Assembly: GCA_910589415.1 (NCBI GenBank)
Contig: OU342637.1
Coordinates: 42,252,162 to 42,316,161, forward strand
Source: Malachius bipustulatus
Lineage: Eukaryota > Arthropoda > Insecta > Coleoptera > Melyridae
Length of the DNA stretch: 64,000 bases
Reading direction: 5' to 3'
A program made the translations under genes and the position numbers. A model generated the notes under the pieces. That model saw only the letters and a program-made list of their open reading frames with translations. It made no database searches and was not told the origin of the DNA. Each line of letters begins with the position of its first letter. The stretch's first letter is position 1. Shown here piece after piece: positions 55,661 to 64,000 of this stretch.

Positions 55661-56700
55661 TTCTACTTAAAGGGCCGTGGGTGACCCCAGACTACTGAAC
55701 AATTGTGAATGATTTCGGTCCTGTTTGGATGCGTGTTGATTTTTTTTTTGAGTGTGTGCGGAGGATTTCGCCCCTGCTTTGTGTGACCCCGTGAGTGTTT
55801 TTGTGTGCCCCCCCTGCTTTGTGTGTCCCTGTGGGTGTTTTGTGTGGTCGTGTTTCGACTGTGTCTGCGCTCTTGACCTGAATTGTTGTGACTCTTTGAC
55901 TTGTGGGTGGAGCACTGCGCCCCTGAACTGAAATTTACCTGTGACTACCTGATCGTGTGTGAAGCACTGTGCTCCTGCGGTTTCACGTTTTTGTTTACGT
56001 GACTGTTTTGAACTTGTCGGAAGGACTGCGTCCTTGTTTCTTTCTTTGTTTGATTTTAACGATTGTTTTTGAATGTGTCTGAAGGACTGCGCCTACTTGA
56101 ATTGAAACTTTTGGATTGAACGCTTGTCTCGAACATGTGTTTTTCTTGACTGAATTTTTGACCAGAGGGAAATCTGTCGTTTTTTGACCCTGAATTTGAA
56201 TTTAAAAAAATATCTCCAATCTCTACTTGGCTAGCTCAAAGTATATCCTGGTCACGCGGCAACAAATCTGTAGTGTAACCTACCTAAAACCTGGATCCTG
56301 GTCGACGGTAAAGAATCTGTGATGTAACCTATCTAACCTCTTCAAATGGAGGTTCTGCGTCATGCGCAGTAAATTCTGTAATGTGGCCCCCAGACTGAAT
56401 GGTTTTGAAAAAGAAGAACCTCTTTGACGTTTGAAATGTGAACTTGCCTGTCATGAATGACTGTTTGGATTCCCGCCCTGAATATTAGATTTGAATTTAA
56501 GGTTATCCCACCCTGGTTTCAAATAAAATGGCCAACATTACTTACTGTTTGTGATCGTGGTTTTTACCTGTGTTTGTGGTTTTACCTTGGCTCGTGTTCG
56601 TCTAGTTTTCACCTTGTTTGGACCTTACGTTGTTGTGTGTAGTAACCTTACTTGGTTCGTTCATAGCAAAACGCTACGAAAATACTTTGAGCCAGTCTTT
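55661..56700. other. Leader of the old gypsy element with irregular repeats
   Basis: Upstream of the old gag on the minus strand. Contains variants of a box reading GGACTGCG or GCACTGCGCC/GCACTGTGCTCC (near 55907, 55966, 56023, 56084) and repeats around CCCCTGCTTTGTGTG (55772, 55809) and TCTGTAGTGTAACCTA-type motifs (56268, 56318). No LTR boundary found, no gene. Confidence 0.4.
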
Positions 56701-57094
56701 TGTTGAGAGATAGGAGATTTAATTTAAAAGACAGAGTTTCCCTCTTAAAAATGAATTGATTTATTGACTTTTGAAATTATTTGAATGTTATTGAATCTCT
56801 ACACCCCACCCTACACGACTGATCCCGTCCGCAAAGGGGTTTCCGTCTACGCAAATTTATAATAGTCAGAGTAAAAAGAGAAACCCCAACGACGAGAGAT
56901 ACAGGAGACGGTTAAATTAAAAAAAAATTCACAACTTTATGCCTAATAAAAATGTGAAACAAAATTTTGGGCAACTTCAGTCGTTGCTGCAATAAGTATG
57001 CATAAAAAACTGAAACTTTTGGCATATTTTGGCATATTATCTTTTAGCATATTATTGGTATAAACAACTTTTTGGGTTTACAATAATCATCAAA
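56701..57094. other. No gene recognised
   Basis: AT-rich non-coding sequence between the gypsy leader and the next foldback. Confidence 0.4.
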
Positions 57095-57330
57095 AGCTAT
57101 CCAATTGACGTTTCAAAAATTTTCTGAGCCGACTAGATCCTAGAAGTTTCGTAATTACCTTTTTTTTAATGGCAACCATATTGTTTTTTTATGCCATTGA
57201 TTTAATTTTTATTAATTTTCTTGATACCGAAGACATGAAAAAACAATATGGCAGCCATTAGAAAAACAAAACTTGACTTTGAAAAGTCTGGGATCAAGTC
57301 AGCTTAGAAATTTTTAGGAAAATTTTTGCG
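57095..57330. repeat. Imperfect foldback element, about 235 bp
   Basis: AATTTTCTGAGCCGACTAGA, ATGGCAACCATATTGTTTTT and their diverged reverse complements (AACAATATGGCAGCCATTAG, GATCAAGTCAGCTTAGAAAT) face each other around a centre near 57210. Nearly the whole element is palindromic. Non-coding. Confidence 0.65.
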
Positions 57331-57844
57331 GCTTGGAAAAATTTTGTAACGTTAAATGAAGAAACTTACTATAAATTATAAAGTTATTTTCGATAATGAT
57401 AAACATAATATGGCAAAAATAAGAAATCTCGATTTTTCAGTTTGCTCTGCTTATTTCAGCAACCACTAAAGTTATCTTTTTTTTTTAGATTCTTATAAGG
57501 CAAAAAATTGTGCAACTTCTCTCTAGTTTACTCGACTCTCTATCTACAATGGCTTAGAAGATCCCAATGGTGAGCCAGTTGAAAGTAACTATAATAATGT
57601 CTTCTCCGCTCCAAGAGGTTTCTAATCTTGAACAATAAAAAAAAAGAAAACTTTTTTAAAATCACAATCATCAAAATCGGTGCTATTTCTGAAGACTTCC
57701 AACTATAGTCTCTTTTACGTATTCATTGACGCAACTAATAAGTAGATCCAAATTGCATCAATTATATTTCCATTTTTTAAATACCTTTCAACTATAAAAG
57801 TTTTTTGCTATAACGATAATACTATTTTTGTGATTTTATACATA
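57331..57844. other. No gene recognised
   Basis: AT-rich, non-coding. Confidence 0.4.
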
Positions 57845-58275
57845 CAGAGTGGTCTGTGTAGCCTGAACAGTGCGTGATTTAAAAAAATTCATAACTGGAT
57901 TTTATACAGGATCGTACATAATAAAAAGTCTTCTATCCTGAGCCGTTTAGGCTGTGAAGGGTCTTGAACTTTGAAAATTGCGAATTTGACTTGTTTATAA
58001 TTCTTATCAGACTGCCATTTTAACACCAATTGTAACAACGGATCTTATTTTTTCTTCTCAGACAATCTAAAAATGCAATTACATACGAGCATTCATTCAA
58101 TTTAAAAAATACATAACTTTGATATTTCACTCTTATATGGGCCATGTGGAATGTATAATCCAAAATAATTTTAAGTTATCGACGCTCTGCATGCATAAAA
58201 CCCAGTTTTGAAATTTTCTAAACCGTGCACGGTTTCAGGCTACACAGATCGTGCCAGTAGTGGCGCCACACCCTG
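57845..58275. mobile_element. TIR element, about 430 bp
   Basis: Left end CAGAGTGG then TCTGTGTAGCCTGAAC; right end reads TTCAGGCTACACAGATCGTG and ends CACACCCTG. Pairing continues inward over about 60 bp imperfectly. TA precedes the left end; the right flank is degenerate. CAGRGTG ends place it with the other TA-CAGGGTG elements here. Confidence 0.65.
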
Positions 58276-59235
58276 AATACAGGATGTTTACTGTAAGTTT
58301 GGTCAAACTTTACAGGCTGATTTTGCAGACTAAATTGAAAATAATTTATACACAGGGGTGTCCGAAAATACTTCCTAAGAACTATATGTATACCCCTAGA
58401 AAGTTTCAAGAACTGCGTTTTAAAAACTTCTGAAACTCAGAAACTAAAGAACGCAGCTGTGCGTTACAAATAATGTACAGCTCGGTCCAGATTTCCTATA
58501 TAACACTGCTATATAGCAAAGTTATTTAACATATTACTTATATTTAGGCTAATTGTAGCAGAACTTAGGCTAATTGTAGCTAGATGTTATACGTCTGGAG
58601 TCGGTAAAATGCCAAAAAAGACGTCAACAATCGATCAGTGTAAGGTGCCTTTTTGAGAGAATTACGAAAACGAGTTTTATCTATAAATATTACGGAGTGG
58701 AGCATGGAGCAAACTTGCAAGCTGATTGAAAATTAAATACAAAATACCGAACTATATGGGACACACATAGAAATTCCGATAAATACGATACTTTGGTATA
58801 AATCTTCAGTTGCTAAAAATTGCAAAGGTACTGCCAGGCGTTCATTAATGTGTATTGCATTTCTGAATCTCGTGTCATTTTTGTGAGTTTTAGGGACAAT
58901 TAAACTTAGCAAGTGGTCGAAGTCCGAACTGGAATCTACAGGAATTTTTTGAAACTTCCCCTATAATATGTCACTCTCTAACAGATTAAACCGAGGTCAT
59001 CTCGTTTCAGGTCTTCCAAAAAATGAGTTCCTCTATACTGACTTCTTGACCTCAGTATAGGTAGGACCCAAAACCGCTTTTTCCTCAGTTTTCTTTACTC
59101 TTGTTGAGAAAAATTATGCACGCCGCTGCTGCAAGTAGTTGGTTTGTTGAATCCATTTTGACTGAACTAAGTGTGGACACGACTGTGTTTTTTTAACAAA
59201 AGTTATATAGCAGAGTTACATAGCAAAGTTTTATA
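58276..59235. other. No gene recognised
   Basis: Non-coding. Contains a short direct duplication TTAGGCTAATTGTAGC near 58547 and 58566. Nothing else is supported. Confidence 0.4.
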
Positions 59236-59756
59236 ACAATGGGTACGTGTTCACTTGACGTCAACTGTTGAATATAAGCGCAAACGATTGAGTGTTGGTT
59301 GTTTCAACATGTTGGAAATAGTCTCAACACATTGGGTATACGTTCACCTACGTCAACTGTTGAATAGCAGCGCAAAACTGTTGAGTATTAGTTCTTGCAA
59401 CATGTTGGAAATAGTCTGAACGCATTGTTGAGATCGAACGACATGTGACATGTTTATGAATACGATTCAAGTTCATAATCATAATAATTATTATTATCAT
59501 TTCTTAGCCGCTGATCGTATCAGGTGCATTCTTACTTTTATTTAACTTTTACATAATATGATAGTCAGCGTTCGAAAGTGACGATTTGAGACACTTTGAG
59601 CATGTACGCAACATACGTTGACAATGCTGAGCGTGAACAATTTACTCTCACAGAAATACTCAACAATTTAGCAACGGTAAATAGTGAGCGGTATGTCTGG
59701 ACGCAAGCGCTACCTCAACAACTCAACAGTTGACGTCAGGTGAACGTACCCATTGT
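59236..59756. mobile_element. TIR element with internal tandem duplication
   Basis: Left end ACAATGGGTACG-GTTCAC-TGACGTCAACTGTTGA; right end is its complement (TCAACAGTTGACGTCAGGTG ... CCCATTGT). Just inside the left end a block of about 95 bp occurs twice (near 59240 and 59335: GTCAACTGTTGAAT, CAACATGTTGGAAATAGTCT). Non-coding. No clear target duplication. Confidence 0.7.
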
Positions 59757-60912
59757 CTAGTAGAGAGACTTGCGAGAGACTGTTGACATATGCGGGCACG
59801 TGACAGGTGACCAAAAAACAGATATTGTACGTGTATAATATTTTATAATTATTTAAAAATGATTATTCGGTGATATTTATTTAGAATAGTGAATAATGTA
59901 TTATATTTACAGATAATCTATAGATTTAGAATAATGACTGAACTAAATAGGATGAAAGTTAAGGTTTACTTTTCAATCTCTGAAAACTCGAATAGAACTC
60001 GAATTCTTCTTGATACTTTTTTTCTCATCAGAATCAACCGCTTTGTTTGAAATAGAAGAATAATCAGAAAACTACAGTCTCTTCCAACTCTACGCGGACC
60101 GCGTTTTGCCATGAACATCAGCTAATTTCGCCTGGTGCAATTTTCAAGTTTTTGTTGGTGAACTAGGTCAGGTCAGGTCAAGTCACTTGCTTTTGACCAA
60201 TTTATCTGTGGAAGTTGTAAATTTTATACTGTAATTTAAATACTAAAATTAATAATAAATAATAATAAATTAAGTATTATTATCCTCGTAATTATCGTAA
60301 GAAAGTACATTGTTCGAAAAACAGACAAGAGAGGACAGGGTGCTGCTGTCCACGTAGTAGATTTATTCTTCATAAGTATTATTTTCGCGAATACCTACCT
60401 TCACAGAAGATTACTAATATTTTTGTTGAAAATTAAATAGTTCCTGGAAAATAATGTCACAATGTAAATATTTAGGGATTTGAATAAGTTAGGGTTTTTT
60501 AGTAGGTACGTTTGGCAACATTGATTTATCCTGAAAATTACGACACTATCAAAAACACTCATTAAGTTAAAAAGTCATATGTATCGATTAAGAATAAACA
60601 CTCCATCCCGCATAAATAAATATACGTCAACATTGGTTTTGAATGAGAATTAAATGCACAACACAGAAGATAGAATGTCATTACTTGAATAAATTTTATG
60701 TAGTTGTCAGTGGCTGTCAAACTGACTTAAACCGTGAAATTCATTGTTTGGATGATTCCTCTAATAATTTACGCTCGTTCACACCTTGAAATTGAACTGT
60801 TTGACATTTTCTGGTGAAATGAAAAATCTTAATTCGGACGGTTAGTATGACGTCACATATGACTTTTTAAACTTAATCGTACCATGGAACATTAACACGT
60901 ATTAGTCATAAC
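59757..60912. other. No gene recognised
   Basis: Non-coding, AT-rich, no inverted repeats noticed before the hAT-like element. Confidence 0.4.
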
Positions 60913-61423
60913 CACGGTGTAAGATATATAGGTGAGTGAACGAAGCACGTATTTCAACAGTAAAGCGCGCGACGAAAACCTGAACCTCAGTGTATGAGAG
61001 AGTCTTGCCAGCTGGGCTCTGACCTCTTGCTCTTACACATGCAAATTGCCATTATCAGGGTGTCATGCTACTCAATTTTATTTTTTTCTGAAGAAGCGAT
61101 AAGCAAAAATGGGTAGAAACTGTGATTTGCCTAATTGTAGAAGTTGATGCGATGAAACTATAACGGGTATTTCATCGAGTCACATTTTAACATTTAAATA
61201 TTAATAAAATTAGAACATAAGAGCACGCGTTTATCAGCGAATATGCGTGAATCATTTATGCTAGCGCTTGTGCGCTTGTCCGAGAGAAGAGTACGGCAGA
61301 ACTAACCATTGCGAGCGAGAGCAACAAAACAAATGGGTAAAACCGATGTAACGTGACGAGTGGTGACGATATCGGGTCGCACTGGGGAGTCTTGTTCCAA
61401 CACCTTAGTTATCTTACACCGTG
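60913..61423. mobile_element. hAT-like non-autonomous element, 511 bp
   Basis: TIR CACGGTGTAAGATA at both ends and a perfect 8-bp target duplication GTCATAAC (60905-60912, 61424-61431). The duplication fits nTnnnnAn, the hAT pattern. The interior is non-coding. Transib also starts CACGGTG but makes 5-bp duplications, so hAT is favoured. Confidence 0.82.
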
Positions 61424-61431
61424 GTCATAAC

Positions 61432-61878
61432 GCATTCAAATGTATGATACCAAGCTGAGATCATTCTCATAATTCACACAGCCTATTATAATACTAGTCC
61501 GAATAGAGTTGGATTATGTATTTTGTCTAGTAAATGTGAACTGGGTAACTAATAATGTGTCCTGACTGAATTTCTATTAAAGGGAACTAGTATTAAGTTT
61601 AATTTAATCGGTACATTTATTTTAAATATTTTAAGATTAATAATTATTGTTGTTGTAGTTTTAAAGGATAAATAAAGAAAATTTTAAATCAAAATGTATT
61701 TATTTTTTATGAGTCAAATGTTATATGTATACATGCGCAAATATTGCAAACATTCTGACAGCTCGCATATTAAAATAAGAGTTAAGTAAAATAATCCCAA
61801 TGAAGAAATAATCCCAAAATTCATTGGAGTTGAATTTTCATATATGTACCTCTGGTATATGACAAGTTCATAGTTTGA
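61432..61878. other. No gene recognised
   Basis: AT-rich, non-coding; lies 3' (minus strand) of the LINE ORF1-like frame, so part may be LINE sequence. Confidence 0.35.
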
Positions 61879-62565
61879 TTAATACCATTTTTTTTTAACT
61901 CCTTGGCTATAGAAAATAAAAGTAAGGTAAAAATAACTCCAGTTTAAATAATTTGACCCCAGGATTAATAAATAACTCCATTTGAACAAATTAAGGGTTA
62001 CGTCATTTTTCGTAACGACCATAAAAATAGGTCGTTCGCTTTTTGTTTTCATTGTAAATACATTTTTACAAATGAGTTTATATTCTTCGAGTAAGCAGTC
62101 TTTTATTTCATCAGGACTAACTCCCTGATTGAGTCCCCTTAGAACGAACGCATGAGTTTTCTCGTCTGGAGTTGTATATGTATGAAAACTTTGGTTTTCC
62201 TCTCTCAGTTGTGAGCTTAGTGACTTCCAATCACTGTGCTCGTTTACATAAATATTGATGGTATTTTTGCAGTATTTAATTTCAAATTTTCCACTTACAT
62301 GATTTTTTATTTTACTTATCAGCTGTTTGTGGTTTTCTACATTTCCGTGAAGTACTAGTGGAGGAGGGCGTTTAGGCTTCTTAGTTGAGTTCGCTGTTGT
62401 TTCAGTGTCTTTTGATTGATCGACGACCATTCCTGTTGCTTCTTCTATCATTTCATCTTCTTCATCTTGATCAGAAAGTGCTTCGAATCTATTCCGTGTA
62501 GGGATGTTGGCACGGTTTATACAATTGGTTTTCTTTATTTTCATTTTATTTTGATGTTTCATCAT
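61879..62565 (-). pseudogene. LINE ORF1/gag-like protein (Jockey type), truncated
   Basis: Frame of 228 residues. N-terminal charged region (RFEALSDQDEEDEMIEEATG), then PKRPPPLVLHGNVENHKQLI and KFEIKYCKNTINIYVNEHSD, HTYTTPDEKTHAFVLRGLNQ and CKNVFTMKTKSERPIFMVVT. This is the RRM-like plus PRE domain layout of ORF1 proteins of Jockey-type LINEs and R1. The C-C-H-C zinc knuckles that should follow are missing; after about residue 185 the frame becomes unrelated sequence. Start chosen at the second of two adjacent ATGs or the first (62565); no RT in this orientation follows. Confidence 0.65.
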
Positions 62566-62742
62566 AACTGGTTTTTCGACGCTTTTCCGTTTTCTGCTAT
62601 TGCTTCTTATTGTGATGATTTCTTTAAAAGATTTAGATCAGAAGTATCTGATTAATTTCATTATTAATTCATTCTTAAAGTCTTTGTTCTTAAGAAATAT
62701 ACTTTCTGTGTTTTCACTTATCATGACATTATTTTAACTTAC

Positions 62743-63756
62743 CAAAACAGCGAATTTAATTTATTAGAAGAAACGCTGTGCTCTGATTTGAAAATCATGA
62801 ATTATTACTTTAGGAAATGGCGTCTTTGCTTAAACTCTTCAAAAACAGAAGTTACATGTTTCCATCTCAATAACCACCAAAAATCTAAAAAGCTAAATAT
62901 AACTTTCAACGGATCGTCACTGAATCATAATTTCAATCCAAAATATCTTGGTGTGACTTTGGATATATCTTTAACCTATAATCAACACTTAGAAAAAGTG
63001 AAACAAAAATTAAAAACAAGGAATAATATTCTATACAAACTTGCTGGAACAACTTGGGGAGCCAATGCAAAAACAATTCGCACATCAGCTCTTGCACTTG
63101 TTTATTCAACAGCGGAATATTGTGCACCCGTATGGCTCAACAGTGTACATCAATCAAAAGTGGATATTCAACTGAACCAAACATTACGAATTATTACTGG
63201 AACAATTTCCTCAACTCCGATCCCTTGGTTACCTGTTTTGTCAAATATTGCTCCATCTAATCTCCGAAGACAACAAGCAACACATAAAATCATGAATAAA
63301 TACCGAACATTTCCAGATGATTTTTCAATATCATCGGACCTGAATAATCTTCCAACAACGAGATTAAAATCAAGAAGACCTGTGTGGCTAGAAACATACC
63401 TGGATCGACCATTTAAAATTGAAGATAAATGGAGAAATGATTGGCGAAATAAAAGTGTTTCTTTATTCAACAACACTTTAATCGAAGATCCTTCATCAGT
63501 AGTCAACGGTTTTGAAATAAGAAGGAAAGTCTGGGTACAAGTAAATCGCTTAAGAACAGGACACGGTAGATGTAATTCAATATTACATAAATGGAATTTA
63601 ATACCAAGCGCTTCCTGTATTTGCGGACATCCTGAAGAATCCATCAATCACATTGTCAATGAATGTCCTTTAACCAAATTTTCTGGAGGTTTTCAAGCAA
63701 TTCATGAAATTTCCACAGAAACAATAGACTGGTTACAGAATTTGAAGCTCTTGTAA
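62743..63756 (+). pseudogene. 5'-truncated LINE, reverse transcriptase thumb and C-terminus
   Basis: Open frame from about 62755 to the TAA at 63756: NSEFNLLEETLCSDL, then YFRKWRLCLNSSKTEVTCFH, YLGVTLDISLTYNQHLEKVK, NNILYKLAGTTWGANAKTIR, AEYCAPVWLNSVHQSKVDIQ and the Cys/His C-terminus (CICGHPEESINHIVNECPL). No stops after the truncation, so the 3' part is young. Palm and fingers are missing, so it is inactive. Jockey/CR1-group LINE. The 3' UTR follows to about 63990, but no poly(A) is obvious before the window end. Confidence 0.75.
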
Positions 63757-64000
63757 ACAAAATATACATTAACAGCCAGATAACCTCAGACGGATGCTGC
63801 AATGTGATTGGAATACTTCAAACCAATCTCAACAGGATGGTGTGTCTAGGTTTTTTAATGGGGTTTTCCCTAGACTATATCTCTCAAAGCAAATGCTTCA
63901 CCATGATGTCAACATCACATCAGAATATCCTACAGATCGTTCTTTTCCCCATGATCGACGAAACCAATCATATTGTAATTTAATAAACTAAACATGTTAA
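63757..64000 (+). other. Probable LINE 3' UTR
   Basis: Follows the stop of the LINE RT frame; non-coding, ends near AATAAACTAAACATGTT at the window edge. No tail is visible, so it may run on. Confidence 0.4.

Noticed and set aside
60913..61423. Transib assignment from the CACGGTG start
   Set aside because: The duplication is 8 bp and fits hAT; Transib makes 5-bp duplications.
1..64000. CRISPR arrays, tRNAs, rRNAs, bacterial promoters or operons
   Set aside because: No regular short repeats with unique spacers, no cloverleaf noticed, and the gene content and introns/TEs are eukaryotic.

Overview
The window is eukaryotic, AT-rich, repeat-dominated nuclear DNA, most likely from an insect. The evidence is a gypsy/errantivirus-type retrovirus-like element with an env gene, a Mag-type Ty3/gypsy element, I/R1-like and Jockey/CR1-like LINEs, Penelope fragments, and many short TA- or TAA-flanked inverted-repeat elements. 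Order and species cannot be fixed from sequence alone. No bacterial-style operon, rRNA, tRNA or CRISPR was seen. Apart from one good candidate host exon (16766-17027, + strand) and two weaker ones, every recognisable coding sequence is a mobile element or its remains.

Layout. (1) 1-10870: two nearly identical non-coding units of about 4.6 kb in direct orientation (offset about 6.27 kb), separated by a minisatellite of a GC palindrome with GA repeats. The units carry a dense lattice of GCCATTTT/AAGATGGCG motifs in a degenerate repeated module. (2) 10871-20560: mostly non-coding, with small inverted-repeat elements, tandem duplications, candidate exons on both strands and a decayed fragment of a TE-associated protein. 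(3) 20564-25090: nested DNA elements. One (21206-22906) holds a solo LTR and the remnant of a helix-turn-helix protein. Another (23178-25086) holds a second TIR element. (4) 25713-28491: two copies of a TAA-flanked TIR element, each carrying inverted Penelope fragments. One contains a well-preserved hammerhead-ribozyme core. (5) 28713-33695: a complete Mag-like LTR retrotransposon with identical LTRs and one uninterrupted Gag-Pol ORF. (6) 33880-40085: degenerate LINEs, one nested in another. (7) 40086-42756: non-coding, with a foldback and a perfect 58-bp-arm hairpin. (8) 42760-50653: a complete, minus-strand errantivirus-like element with identical LTRs, a -1 frameshift site between gag and pol, and an env gene split by a frame break at the furin-site region. 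(9) 50658-56700: an old, frameshifted gypsy element on the minus strand and its leader. (10) 57095-61423: four inverted-repeat elements, one hAT-like with a clear 8-bp target duplication. (11) 61879-63756: an ORF1/gag-like LINE protein (minus) and the 3' part of another LINE reverse transcriptase (plus).

How it works together. This is a layered insertion landscape. The two youngest elements (Mag-like and errantivirus-like) have LTR pairs that read as identical by eye and intact target-site duplications, so they probably inserted recently. The errantivirus landed next to, or inside, the older gypsy. Most other elements are non-autonomous and depend on transposases not present here. The most unusual structures are the duplicated GCCATTTT/GA array at the left end and the DNA transposon that has captured a Penelope hammerhead region.
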